DNA of 64,000 nt, from NCBI GenBank assembly GCA_030323885.1, contig CM059187.1, positions 136,255,239 to 136,319,238 of the forward strand. The letters are read 5' to 3'. The position numbers and the translations under genes were made by a program. This document shows, piece after piece, positions 22,451 through 33,972 of the stretch. The notes beneath the pieces were generated by a model. It was not told the origin of the DNA, made no database searches, and saw only the letters and a list, made by a program, of their open reading frames with translations. This stretch comes from Branchipolynoe longqiensis. Lineage: Eukaryota > Annelida > Polychaeta > Phyllodocida > Polynoidae. Positions within the stretch are counted from its first letter, which is position 1. Each line of letters opens with the position of its first letter.

Positions 22451-22985
22451 TCAACCGGACCGACCAAGCCGCAGTGCACCCCCGGGTGAGACCAGCCTGC
22501 GTTATGGGAGTAAACATGGATGGCAGCCAAGGCTCGTCCAGTCCATTGCCTCCTTCACCAAACCGTGCTGAGCAATGTGTATCCAACAGCAAAAAAACTA
22601 CTCACTGCCCCGCTCCGACAATTCCCAAACCCCAACAACTGACCGGATAGAGGAATGATTAGAGTAATGTAGGAGTAATGTAGGAGTATTCCCGGTTCCA
22701 CTGGTCCCTCAGGAAGGACCTGGCACGGCGGGTCACAGCTTCAGCTGCTTATAAGTTATAGACCGGAAGTTGGTTGGTGGTTGGTGTCACTCCCAGGCCT
22801 ATCATTCACTATAAACCCGTATACGCTAAACTTAATTTGCATCTATAACCACATGACTCACATTGAGCTATAACTACATGACTCACATTGAGCAAATTTG
22901 GTAGGATTATATGCGACACATTTGTTTCTAAGGTAGATTGCAGTGAAATGATCCGAGCCAATATTTTAAATTACTTATTAGATAA
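22451..22985. other. no gene recognised
   Basis: Unassigned; one short direct repeat (gtaatgtaggagta) near 22663-22690. Confidence 0.4.
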
Positions 22986-22999
22986 AACACCATGATGTC

Positions 23000-23310
23000 T
23001 TTTTTTTTTCTTAAACATTTATACTGCTTATCATGGATAAGTCTAAATAGACTTGTTTTCACCATTAGACAGTTTGTTGATAGAAAGCTTGAACCTACAC
23101 TTTTACCAACCCAAGGGATTTTTAACCTGCCACACCACATAGACATGGTATGAGAGCAACCAGCATTTGATGACGTTGTAAGTTATACACAGCGGTGGAA
23201 ATCCAAATTGGCATATTTGGGGGCACGGGGAATTGAACCAATGACCTTCAGATTAGGAGTCCGACCTCGAAAATAAGTCCGAGACTCTAACCACTCTGCC
23301 ACAGAGAACA
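23000..23310 (-). mobile_element. SINE-B, full copy with tRNA-like head
   Basis: On the minus strand it begins with a tRNA-like head of about 90 bp: box A TGGCAGAGTGG and box B GGTTCAATTCC, both close to the Pol III consensus, with a long variable region as in Leu/Ser tRNAs. A 200-bp body follows, ending in a run of A (T10 on the + strand at about 23000-23009). The acceptor stem does not pair, so it is not a functional tRNA gene. Head-truncated relatives are at 15590-15845 and 31381-31470. Confidence 0.85.
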
Positions 23311-23408
23311 TCACGTGATGTATGTGTATTAAACCCCCTCCCTCACCTTCTACGGTGTAAGCGTGCTGGGTCTCACTCTCAGCTATTGTCGTTCTTATGG
23401 GACCTGCA

Positions 23409-24105
23409 GGGCCCATATGTATGAGCCAATTTTTAACCGTACCAGGGTTAAAGGTGAGTCCCGGGTTATCTAACCCCGGGGTTCCAGATGTGTCACGGCG
23501 GATGTATGTGTCCAAATCGCAGCTTGGTTAGCTAACCGATGCACTATTTATAGATTTGGGAAATCCCTCTGACATTCGTCGATTGGACAATATGAATATC
23601 TCCGCCAATGTGGCGGCAGCGTTAATAACGGTTCGAATATATGGTTAAATTGATAAAAGTTATTGCATATGTAATTCTGTTAAATATGATCGCATTGAAT
23701 AGATTTGGGCGTAAAACATTGCCGCTGGCGTTATGCCAGTATGGATATCGACGTTGCTGCGGCGGCGGCGATTTGTTTACTTTACATTCGTCGATTCGAC
23801 ACTATTAATATCGCCGCCAATGCGGCGGCAGCCTTAATAACGGTTCGAATTTATGGTTAAATTGATAAAATTTCACTTATTGCGTATGTAATTCTGTTAA
23901 ATATGATCGCATTCAATAGATTTCGCCATAATCGGCACCTAACCCCACCTTTAACCCTCCTTTCGCATGGGGTTAGTGCAGGCAACTTTACGCTCGCCGA
24001 GTTAGTTTAACCCGGACACATACATATGCAGTTTTCGCCGCTAACCCGGGAAATCCGCACGACGGGGGGCTACGACCGCTAACCCGGGCTCATACATATG
24101 GGCCC
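23409..24105. mobile_element. TIR element, 697 bp, with internal duplication
   Basis: Ends GGGCCCATATGTATGAGCC (23409-23427) and its inverse (24087-24105). Subterminal 'ggtta' and 'cccggg' motifs also pair. Inside, about 140 bp (23572-23712) recur at 23786-23927. No transposase frame, so non-autonomous; superfamily not recognised and no certain target duplication. Confidence 0.75.
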
Positions 24106-24110
24106 AGTGG

Positions 24111-24169
24111 ATGGTCGGTTGTTGGAGTTGTACATCCTGTCAACATCTATGGTCATATCAGGACGGGAA
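24111..24169 (-). mobile_element. SINE-A T1 tail fragment
   Basis: Only the terminal ~59 bp remain, directly beside the TIR element. Confidence 0.75.
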
Positions 24170-24866
24170 GGGACCAAAGAATCTCACAATACATGTATTG
24201 TGATTTAATTATGCTCCCATTTTTGGGGTGAACATCTTGCTTGGACTGGACTCGAACACCCATTCCTGCCATTCATGGGGAGCTAGGGAATAATCATATT
24301 GCTATCTAGGCTCCCTGGTGCAATCGACCTACACGCGCTTACCTTTCGGCCTATGTGACATTTCACCTGAGGAGAACTAAATTTGTTTCCAATTCAAGTT
24401 ACTGGAGAATCTAAAAAGGAAAACAAACAAAATCTTCACCGTTCATAATTGTATTAACGGACATTTTCTTTCACAAATATAATTGTATGTACATTGCAAG
24501 AACAGGTCATCCAATTTAAATACAGATGTTTCTACTAAATGTAGTTCATTCAGTGAATAATGTCTTTTGTCTGCGCCAAATGGCAAATAGCATGCTAGAA
24601 ACAGTGAATCTTATCCGATCGCCAAAGGTAGGTAATGTGGAGCCTCATCAGTATTCGGATAAGACACCACCTCGAAATACGAGATGTGACGGGCAGTGTG
24701 GTGCAGGATTATACCCTACTAAATCAGACACGGATGATTAACATTCGACATTTTACTAAGCATTTTTCAGTGGCTTTGACTGTATTTACTACTTCATGGG
24801 AACACTGTAATATGGCATATTGAATATTCCAACTTTGTTTTCTTTGAATTAGGCAATGGTTCATTT
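24170..24866. other. no gene recognised
   Basis: 24230-24330 weakly resembles the duplicated segment at 47767-47885/48117-48224, so part is an old repeat. The rest is unassigned. Confidence 0.4.
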
Positions 24867-25801
24867 TGTAAAAATATACAGATTTTCGGTTCGGAATTAT
24901 ATATTGGCAGAGAGCATTATTATTCTTAGGTGACGGAGTGGGAACAAGGTTATGTAATCTAAGCGCAATGATACCCCACTCACATTATGACATGATATAA
25001 GCTATGTGAAATATATGTTCATACATGATGCCTGAGATTATTAAGAGATGTTCCTATAGAAGAGACAGTACATGATTGTTGAAATGTTTCCTCTATGCAT
25101 CCATAAAGAGTGCAATTGGAGAAAAGGACATTTTAGTATGGATCTATTTTGTAACTGTCTGCAACTACATGTTACCAGTGTACCGATAGGCACACCAGCC
25201 TAATCTGCATACATACATAGACACCACCTGCAGTTGGGTTGAGTGACAGCCACCCCTACTGAGGGGTGTCACCCTCCCAGGCTGTGGGGGTGCCTGATTG
25301 GCTGGCTGTTGGATGCCCAGTCACCTGCACTCTCTTGGCCCTCTGACCACACTAGCCTCACTTTGAGATTAATTATGCAAGAAACTGCTCCAGGCATACT
25401 GAAGAGATCACTCTACTCCTGGCTCTTGAGTGAGACACACCTACTCTAGACCAGGACCCCAGCCACTCTGTCTGATGGTACCAAAATTCATATATCTAAA
25501 TAGAGTTGAGTGCAACAACCAAGGGACTCCGGTTCAATGGGCTGTAGGCACTGATTCATAGAGAGGCTAAAGAGGTAATGAGATTCTGTGTGGACAGAAG
25601 GTAAGGAGTGAGGGTGATAGGTCACTAGCAGGTTAACATGAGTTGATGCCAATAAAGCAAAACTTCTTCACTGTCAATCTGTGTGACCTGTCTTCCCTTT
25701 CTTCCTTATGAGTTGTTTAGGAGTTTGTTTAAGAGCGGCATCAGAGGTTAAATCAAGAGGGAGAGTTTATGGTATTATATGGTGTTCATGACGGCCGAGC
25801 A
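24867..25801 (+). mobile_element. LTR-like interspersed repeat, ~935 bp
   Basis: Starts TGTAAAAATATACAG and includes GCCAATAAAGCAAAACTTC (poly-A-signal-like) near 25647. Homologous to 9426-10361 in the opposite direction, with the region 24980-25200 strongly diverged. No attached gag-pol seen. Confidence 0.5.
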
Positions 25802-25887
25802 TACAGAAATACTATAATTGGTTCTGATCAAAAGTGTAAGCCAAGAACCCCACTATAAGAACAGCCTGTGATATGTAGCGTGCTAAT

Positions 25888-26220
25888 AGGTTGGTTGCTG
25901 GAGTTTTACATCCTGCCAACATCTAAGCTCATATCAGGACAGGTACCAACTTGAGACAGTGCGCATTTAAGTGCGAGTTTATAGTGCTGCCCCACTGGGA
26001 AATCAGGTCACTAGCATCATGACCTGATATCCTACTCAGTCACATTATCCTGACAGTGAGCTAGTCAGTCCTTGCCCTATCCTATTAATGCCAACCACCA
26101 GGCTAGGAAGTGACAAGTATCAATTTGATAAGTCACTGATTTGACTCGACCGGGAACCGAACTCCCGACTTTCCGCATGCGAGGCCAGCACTCTACAGAT
26201 TCACCCGCAGCACCACAGTC
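25888..26220 (-). mobile_element. SINE-A full copy, H1 head / T1 tail
   Basis: T1 tail at left and H1 head at right (ccgcatgcgaggccagcactctacagattc region). Possible imperfect duplication AG(c/t)GTGCTA on both sides. Confidence 0.82.
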
Positions 26221-26348
26221 GTGCAGTGTGCTATCCTCCATTCCACTTGTCCTCTTCCTCACCCAGCCGTCAATACCGCCTGATGACAGCGCTCACTCAA
26301 AACCTAAATATGATGAATCACACAGGGGCATCGAATATCACACCAATA

Positions 26349-26708
26349 TTAAACTTGCATAGTTCGATGGTTTTGAGTTTCTGACATTTTCTGAGATAAA
26401 TATATTAGATTGTATTGATCCATATAATCTACCTTATTTTGGCTTGAAGTAACTTTTATTTTAAATGGTTAACTTTTGAGATATTTGAAGTGCAACCATG
26501 AAACATTAATTTTGGAAAGCATCCAAAACTCTGACACGATAGGCTTCTGCAGTAACATATTCTATTATATTGACTCAATATTCCCTTTATATGTGGCAAC
26601 ACATCTTTAATAAGTGCACCAATAGCTATGTTGGATAGGTAGAATCAAATCTAGATAATTGCTTTGGTTTTGAAAATTTGATGCTTTCATCGAACGATGC
26701 GGCTTTAA
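26349..26708. mobile_element. TTAA-MITE, complete copy
   Basis: TTAA at 26349-26352 and 26705-26708. TIRs ACTTGCATAGTTCGATG and CATCGAACGATGCGGCT are mutated relative to other copies. Confidence 0.85.
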
Positions 26709-27042
26709 CAAAGTCACCAAACCGTCTGAAGGAACGATTTACTTTTAGTTGTGACTACTCTCGGAAAATGAGATTCATTAGTGACAATATTGGATTTGTT
26801 CAGAGAACCATTGCTCCCTTAACAAGTAGGCATGCCCAATCAGATTGCACGCTATACAATTAGCAGTGGGCAAGTCTTTGCTACCAGCACTTAATCCACT
26901 TGACCTAATTCCCATTGAAACCAACGTCACAGCAACCGACTACGCTGATGAGGTCTTTGTGCAAGTGCTTAGACCGCCGAGCCATAAAGGAGTTAGGATG
27001 AGAGTATAGGGTTAGGGTTTGTTAGTTCATTGATTAACAGGT
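26709..27042. other. no gene recognised
   Basis: Unassigned. Confidence 0.4.
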
Positions 27043-27379
27043 TTGGTTGGTTGGCTGTTGAAGTTTTACATCCTGGCAACATCTAAGGTCATATCAGAAA
27101 GGGCACCTATTTGTGACAGTGCACACTCATGGCGACGTTATAGTGCTACCCCATTGGGAGATCAGGCTGCCAGCACCATGACCTGATATCCCACTCAGTC
27201 ACATTATCCTGACACTAAACCAACTAGTCCCTGCCCTATCCTAATAAAGCCAGGTGCCTGGCTAGAAAGCGACAAGCATCAAATCGAAAGTCATTGGTTT
27301 AACTCGATCCTGGTTTGAATCCCACGATCTACCAAAGCGGAAGACGGATGCTCAACTCATTCAGCCATCCCGTCTGGTC
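27043..27379 (-). mobile_element. SINE-A, near full length, H2 head / T1 tail
   Basis: Family blocks complete, T1 tail at left and H2 head ending 'cagccatcccgtctggtc' at right. Confidence 0.85.
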
Positions 27380-28544
27380 TTATAATACAGAAAGAGGTAT
27401 ATTATGTCACGTACAATATTTCACTGCACTCAAGTTCACTGCAATCTACATGAGAACCAAATATATAGCCAACATATCTACCACGTATGGTCATCATGTG
27501 GTTATATATGTGCAAAGTGTCTTCAGTGGATAGTAGAATCTGAGACTAAATGATAGGGGTGGGAGGGTGACCAATATGCATACACCATAAGACAGGAGGT
27601 GGTATTTTATCTCATGTAAAATATTTGATAGGACAATTTCACTTCAATCTACATTACAAACACATTTGAAATATCAAATCGAGTTTTATATAACTATTAT
27701 TGTAATGGAACTGGAGTAGGTTAGCTGTATGAAGACTTATGGAAAGTTCTAGAACAAGTAGCCTGAGCTAATATGTGCATGCATGCAAGTAGCGCTACTG
27801 GGTGCTGGGTAGGGGTTTATAAGCCGGCCCCACACAACAGTGCGACGCACGCTGCCACTGAATTTTGTTTTAAATAAAGGGTTGGTCTTATCCAGTCAGA
27901 GATTGGAGAACCATATGGTATTGTGTTGGTTGTGTAACGGATAATATATGGCCAAAACTTCTACCAGGTTTGGTCATTAACAGGAATTTGGTTATACGTG
28001 CAAAGTGTCTTTAATATATAGGATATGTAGTGAAGGATATGGCTGAGAGGAGGACCATCCGCATCTTCCACCAGTAAGCAGTAGCTACGACCTCGTGTGC
28101 TGGGGTCGCAGCTATAGGCCTTCTATTCCTGAGGGACCAGCGGAACTCAGTACACACATATTGGAAAATCAATTCCCTGGTCACTACTGAGTGGTTTTTC
28201 TGATTGAGCTTGGGGACAGTAGGTCGTCATTCGACAACAAAATCAGTTCGCTGATGACCACCTGGTGGCCTTTGCCTGAACTAGGGCACCAGGGGGGTCA
28301 ATGTTTGGGAAAGCAGTTTCTTAGCCACCATCTGGTGGCATTTGACAGAACTAGCAGTAGTTGGTCAAATAGATCTCTGCCACGTTCTGAATTTGTTAAT
28401 GTTGCTCTTAATAGTATTTAGTTGTGAAACCTGGCAATGTACATTGTGCACTGCATCCTGACGTGTGGAATACATTGACATGTATTCATTTGTCCAGTCA
28501 GACAGACTGGTATATATGCTCCATAAAGGGACCATCCACATTTA
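27380..28544. other. no gene; diverged local duplications
   Basis: Segments around 27395-27540, 27600-27680 and 27945-28035 share phrases (atatttca/gtgcaaagtgtctt), and 28255-28300 resembles 28322-28370 (ccacctggtggc). These look like old tandem duplications. No coding sequence recognised. Confidence 0.45.
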
Positions 28545-28848
28545 CTGGCAGCATGTTGGTAGACCATGGGATCGTGGGTTCAAACCCTGGTCGAGTCAAA
28601 CCAATGACCCAAAAATTGATACGTGTCGCTTCCTAGCCAGGCCCTCGGCATTATTAGGATAGGGCAAGGACTGGTTGGCTCAGCATCAGGAAGATGTGAC
28701 TGAGTGGGATATCAGGTCATGGTGCTGGTGGCCTGGTCTCCCAGTGGGGCGACACTATAAAGTCACCATGAGTACGCACTGTCACAAGTCGGTAACCATC
28801 CTGATATGACCTTAGATGTTGCTAGGACGTAAATCAACAACAAACAAA
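28545..28848 (+). mobile_element. SINE-A, partial head, T1 tail
   Basis: The head is cut within its second half (gggttcaaaccctggtcgag) and the body and tail are well preserved, ending CAACAACAAACAAAC. Confidence 0.82.
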
Positions 28849-29286
28849 CATACTGGCAGTGAGCTAACTTCGCCCTCTATAGCTACAGACATACATACAG
28901 TTAAATAGATCCTCTTCAGAGAGCCAAGTTTCCCATTTATAATTACAGACATACAGGCTGACAGTTATAATTATGTTCCAGATAGGGACCCTCTTCATTT
29001 ACTGGCAGAGAGCCAACTTTCCCATCTATAATTACTTTTATCAATGACATAACCACCTGCCATCACTGACCATTAGCAACAGCCCAACGGCATGTAGTCA
29101 ATGACCTCTATTTGGAACGAGGCCGGTTCCTATCCGGTACAACCTGTCTGCCATCGCCTGAACACGATTTTTAAATGACTTTGCATGATTATATTTTGTT
29201 TAGGATGGGACAAGTGAAAAAACCAAAACAACCCACCATCCCTAAGCAACAACCAATATCAACAAGGTTATCCCTGTTCAATTGAT
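28849..29286. other. no gene; short duplication
   Basis: The phrase 'actggcag-gagc(t/c)aact' with 'tataattaca' recurs at about 28853, 28917 and 29002, an old local duplication. Otherwise unassigned. Confidence 0.4.
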
Positions 29287-29475
29287 ACGCAGCGAAGGAG
29301 GAAGAGGAGGCGGTTGTGGAAATAAGAGCACTTTATTCAGAGTGCGAGAAGATAAGCAGTAATACAGGCAGTGCAAATGAATAAAGAACAATAATAAGCA
29401 GGACAAATAAGATAAGTAAGAACAATAAAGAATACACAGGGCAATTAATGTAGGATCAAAGAAAGTCAAGGGGGA
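29287..29475 (-). mobile_element. LTR-like fragment with poly-A signal
   Basis: On the minus strand, CTGAATAAAGTGCTCTTA is followed by a C/T-rich stretch ending GCGTATCA, the typical layout of the R-U5 end of a retrotransposon LTR. No internal region or second LTR found. Low confidence. Confidence 0.3.
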
Positions 29476-30150
29476 AGAAGGGGCCCCGAAGAGCCCTCCA
29501 CCCTAAGAAAGGGAAGAGAGGGTAAGTATGGGTGGGTGGGTGGAAGAAATATGGCAGGGGAGCGCGACTGGAGGTGGCTAGAGGCCGAGTGGCTGGAGGC
29601 AGCTGTGGGCCCGGTGTAAAGTTTTCCGATATTTGAGATATGGGCTATGGAGAACTACTCTATAATAAATTGCAAATGGTCTATATAATGGTAGATGGTA
29701 TATAAAACCAAAGGCACATAAGGTATATGTTGTGTTGGTGATCCATTACTAATTAAAGATAGAAATTATATATTAATATAGATAGTGAGAGAGGGTCACT
29801 TCTTTACATGAGCAAGGGTCACTTCTTGACATGTGAGAGAGTCTTTGTTACTCTCCTCACATAACCCCCCCCCCCCCCCCAAGTGTTATTTCCGGATCAC
29901 TGCACAACAGACACAACAGGGCACTGGAGCCAGACATAACCATGCCTTGGTTACAAGGATATTGAATGTTCATTGGTTGAATAAGAATGTATGTTGGTGA
30001 TTGGATGGATTAATCAGGTGTGTACAGCCATCTTGGATTCTAAAACCTATATATATAATAAACTAAGCAAGCTCCTTCTGGTTCCTTCTGCACACTCTAT
30101 ATGATATATTGCCTTCCTTCTCTATACGTGCCTGTAGTGATTTCCTATGG
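29476..30150. other. no gene; poly-C
   Basis: A 'gggtcacttctt(t/g)acatg' phrase is duplicated near 29800 and a C run lies at about 29866-29880. Unassigned. Confidence 0.4.
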
Positions 30151-30893
30151 CCCTGTCACACTACGACGTGACTACGTCAGCGTAACCACAACGTGAAAAT
30201 AATGATATCACGTCGAAGTTATCGGCGTAATATGCAAATTGTGGACGTGAATGCAACGTAGTTGACGTGAGCGTAACGTGAAAGTAACGTGGGTGTACGT
30301 CGTGACGTTAGCTGTAACGTGACAACGTTAGAGGGGAGGGGTAATTGGCGACGTGACCGGGCGTTAGTGTAACGTGAGCATAACGTCGCCGTAACGGGTG
30401 TGACGTGAACGTAACGTGACCGTAACGTGACCGTAACTTGACCGTAACGTGACCGTAACGTGACCGTAACGTGACCGTAACGTGACCGTAACCGTGACCG
30501 TAACGTGACCGTAACGTGACCGTAACGTGACCGTAACGTGACCGTAACGTGCAAAACGCTGCCCACACGTTGCTCCCACCCGGGCCGTCGGTCTGATGTG
30601 ACATAACGTGACTCTAACGTCATTTACGCTGCTATAACGATCGCGGAACGTCAACCTAACGTCATTGTCACGTCATCCCAACGTAACGGCTTCACGTTGA
30701 GATACGTTGAAAGTTTTGAACAGGTTCAAAACCTCGACGCGCGCCGACGTAACACGACGTAACATGACGTAGCTCGACGTCAGTCTAACGTCATTATGAC
30801 GTCATCATAACGTAATCCAACGTACATCAACGTAATGACGAAATATCACCACGTTAGGGTCACGTTCGCTCATTACGTCGTAGTGTGACAGGG
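30151..30893. mobile_element. TIR element filled with ACGT repeats
   Basis: Identical 19-bp inverted ends, CCCTGTCACACTACGACGT (30151-30169) and its complement (30875-30893), enclose 743 bp. The whole interior is built from short TAACGTGAC/ACGTCA-like words, including a regular 11-bp tandem block TAACGTGACCG at about 30410-30550. Open frames here (RSRYGHVTVTL) are artefacts. Non-autonomous; target duplication unclear. Confidence 0.85.
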
Positions 30894-31076
30894 GTATTAG
30901 CCTGCCTACACAACCACAGCTGCCACCCGTCGACTTTACACTTTATAAGGCCGGGACCCGGGGGGGGGGGGGCGTTACGTAAGCCAACGGTCAACAGTCG
31001 CGGCAGGAAAGAGGAGACGGGGGGGGGGGGGGCGTACTCCTCCTCCGCCGCGAATCAAACAAACTCACTGCAAACA

Positions 31077-31515
31077 TTAAGACCGAAGCTGCATAGTCTC
31101 ATGAAAACATCAAATGTTCAAAACTGAAACAATTATCTAGATGTGATTCTAGATATCGAACTTAGATACTGGTGCACTTATTAAACATGTGTCATCATAT
31201 AGGAAGGAATTACTGAGACAATTTAATTAAATATGTTACTGCAGAAGCTTATCGTTTTGCCATGTTTAACAACATTAATTTTACATGTTTGAACTTCAAA
31301 TATCTCAAAGGATAGCCATTTAATTAAAAGATTACCTCAAATTAAAGTAAGGTAGATTATAACGATCAACATAATATATGGCCGTAAATATGGCCTATGC
31401 TGCCGACACGGCGTAAAGCAACCACCAGACTTATCCATAATAGGCAGTATAAATCTTCAAGAAAAAAAAAAATGTATGTCAGAAATAAAAAGAACATCGG
31501 ATTATGCTATTTTAA
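31077..31515. mobile_element. TTAA-MITE interrupted by SINE-B end
   Basis: TTAA near 31077-31080 and TIR 'gaagctgcatagtctcatg' at left. The family body runs to about 31378; after the inserted SINE-B 3' end the residual right TIR 'catcggattatgc' appears, with TTAA near 31512-31515. Confidence 0.75.
31381..31470 (+). mobile_element. SINE-B 3' end nested in MITE
   Basis: Contains 'cttatccataataggcagta' and an A11 tail at about 31460-31470, matching SINE-B. The ~40 bp before it (gccgacacggcgtaaagcaa) are of a type I associate with mollusc LINE/SINE tails. Confidence 0.65.
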
Positions 31516-32158
31516 TTCAGTATTATTTCATTGGTTACATTTTTGCTGTTGCTATATGTGCTTAATATGTGTTTATTCCAATGGTACTTTACAAATAATA
31601 CTAATGCTGAACTGACAGTCAAAAGCAGTCTCATGTGAACATTCATAATGTCCCTGGGGGATGAGGATGGGGAGCTTAGCGATCAGAACTTCCTTCCGTC
31701 GCCAAGCAACGCATCGCCAGCCACAGGAGGGGAGCATCAATTATTTAACTTGTGGTTCCCGGCCGAGATCTACTGGGAACCTGCCCACTGTGGGAATAAG
31801 CAGCCCACCTCATGTGTACACATTCTTCCCAGTATTTAGAAAATCTTACATTTATTTAATAAATCCCCAAATTAAAAGAAAAATGAAAATGTCAATTCCT
31901 GTTTAATACAGCGTCAATGTGAGCAAGTATTACTTCTTCTTTCAAGTGAAATACCCATTTAAAGCTTGAAATATATAAGAATTCAAACCATCAGTAACCC
32001 AACTCATGTAAACACTTACCTCCTAATAACTTAGAAAATCTTAAATTTCTATAATAAATCCTCAATAAAAGATGTAAATATCCAGTCCTGTTTAATGCAA
32101 TTTAAGTGAAAAAATAACCCTTCTTTGAAGTGAAATAATCTGTTTTAACACCGATTTA
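31516..32158. repeat. diverged ~200-bp direct duplication
   Basis: About 31800-31955 and 32000-32140 share 'tttagaaaatctta', 'aataaatcc', 'cctgtttaat' and 'aagtgaaata' in the same order. No coding sequence recognised. Confidence 0.55.
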
Positions 32159-32403
32159 CAGGGTTTCCAACCCTTGCAGCTTCGCGGTAAGGTGTACAAT
32201 ATGTTAGGTCTCCGTCATCACCTTACGCTGATCTTCCAGGTTTTCATTTTCCAAAATTATATAAATCTTCTAGATTATTGTGCCCAAAATGCACCACAGA
32301 GCATCTGAAATCAATAAATATTTTAGGGGAGTACCCCCATGCCTCCCAACATAATATACCTTAAGATCTTCTGGTTTTTCATTTTCTAATGTTGGCAACC
32401 CTG
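32159..32403. mobile_element. short TIR element, hAT-like ends
   Basis: CAGGGTTTCCAAC at left and GTTGGCAACCCTG at right are inverted with one mismatch, 245 bp apart, enclosing two 'cttcc/ctggttttcattttc' copies. No 8-bp duplication is visible. Confidence 0.5.
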
Positions 32404-32740
32404 CATGTAATGTTTGAGATAGCAGAAGTCAAAGCGTATTTATATGGGAAGGAAAGGAATGGCAATTCACTGCCTGTAGAACTAACCAAAATGGTATATA
32501 TGCATTTAGCAAATACATGTCTATACACATATATTATACAGAGAGATACAGTTCATAATAAAGATGAGAATCAAGACAAGTCAGTTGCGGACGAATGTGA
32601 ATCTTGGTACCTCATTTGATCAAATTTAGGGTTTTCCCCCTCAACCACTGAAAGGAGTGGTTTGGAGCAGCTAGTGAAGTGAACCACCATGGTAGCCCTA
32701 CCAGTTCAGTTTTGTATATATATATAAATATATATATATA
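32404..32740. other. no gene; TA microsatellite
   Basis: Unassigned, ending in (TA)n at about 32715-32740. Confidence 0.4.
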
Positions 32741-32927
32741 TCACTCAGCCATATTATCCTGGCACTGAGCTAACCAGTCCTTGTCGTATCCTATTAATGC
32801 CGAGGGCCAGGCTAGGAAGCGACAAGTATCAATTTTATAAGTCATTGGTTTGACTCGACCAGGCACCGAACTCCCGATCTCCCGCACGCGAGGCCCGCGC
32901 TCTACCGATTCGGCCACCATGCCCGGT
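32741..32927 (-). mobile_element. SINE-A H1 half-copy between TA tracts
   Basis: The H1 head and first half of the body are intact, but the sequence stops at 'cactcag' and is bordered on both sides by (TA)n. Loss of the T1 half at a TA tract suggests a break or slippage there. Confidence 0.8.
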
Positions 32928-32950
32928 ATATATATATATATATATATGTA

Positions 32951-33066
32951 TACCTCCCTAACCGACCACCTCCACAGATCGACCACTTCCCTATATCGAT
33001 CGCTTTATTTGGGTTGCAAAATACCATTGTAACTCCCTAAACCCACCACCTCCCTAAATCGACCAC
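32951..33066. mobile_element. Tc1/mariner-like MITE, ends lost
   Basis: Interior matches 1915-2092 ('ccacagatcgaccact', 'atcgatcgctttatttgggt'). Both TIRs are missing; the right side is replaced by the next element. Confidence 0.7.
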
Positions 33067-33070
33067 TTAC

Positions 33071-33583
33071 GTGCCTGTCACACCTTACCGTATTGAGCAA
33101 CGGACACAACCGGACAAAGAATTTTCTAGTCCGGTGGTGTAAGATGGTGGTGGTCAAAATGTATCAAAATGTGTCAAAATGTTGCGATATCGGGTCAAAG
33201 GCCGCCGGACGAAATGAAAGCTAAATGGACATGGAACGGAGAACCAATGGGCGAAAACCGAATGGATGGACCGAACATGAACTGGACATGTACCGGACTG
33301 TTTACCTCACGCGACGGACACGCCGAATATATATAAAAAGGTGACAGACCGAATTCCCATCAACCAACTTTTCAGGAAGCTAACCAGAGACATTACGGGT
33401 GGGTACCGGACATGAACCGGACAAAACGGACTAAACAAACTTAAACCGGACAACAACCATACACGTCAGTCCATTGGCATCCATTCCAAGTTTTGTGCAT
33501 GTTCAAAACTTGCCACCGTACATGCCAGACACTACTGGACAGAGAACGGAAATGCTGGATGCTGACCGTATATAAACCGGACT
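33071..33583 (+). mobile_element. CCGGAC-rich element, copy 1
   Basis: Starts GTGCCTGTCACACCTTACCG and is rich in ACCGGAC/ACGGA words. Homologous in reverse orientation to 58785-59305, including 'gttttgtgcat-ttcaaaacttgccaccgta' near the far end. No TIR at the far end and no ORF. Its opening resembles that of the ACGT element at 30151 (CCTGTCACAC), so the two could be relatives. Confidence 0.75.
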
Positions 33584-33710
33584 TTGACGTATTTCACCAG
33601 CCACCGATCACCAAGGACCAGCCACAGATGAGCCACGGATGAGCCACCGATCACCCCAGATTGCCAGGCACGTGGAATTGATTAATATATGGATATACAT
33701 AACAGCTCGT

Positions 33711-33742
<32 letters not shown>

Positions 33743-33809
33743 CATAACCAATACCCATAGTCATAGAGTGCACAAATTCATGAAAATCCAGAAACCGGAA
33801 ACAGGTGTT

Positions 33810-33950
33810 TCTGCGGAATTGATATAAACTGATCCCAGTGCCTTCTCCCATGTTTGAATAAAATACCAGCGAGGTATAAGTACTACTAAAACTGGTTCTG
33901 GGCTGAAACATGGGAGAAGGCACTGGGACCAGTTTATATATATTCCGCAG
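33810..33950. repeat. 45-bp inverted repeat around ~50-bp loop
   Basis: Left arm contains 'ctgatcccagtgccttctcc' and 'catgttt'; right arm 'aaacatgggagaaggcactg'. A few mismatches. Origin unknown. Confidence 0.85.
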
Positions 33951-33972
33951 AAGATATACATATATTAATCAC

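Noticed and set aside
23217..23310. Functional tRNA-Leu/Ser gene
   Set aside because: Boxes A and B are good but the acceptor arms do not pair and the unit is followed by a repeated body with A tail: it is the SINE-B head.
30219..30654. Arg/Val/Thr repeat frames (RSRYGHVTVTL)
   Set aside because: Translation of the 11-bp TAACGTGACCG block in all three minus frames.
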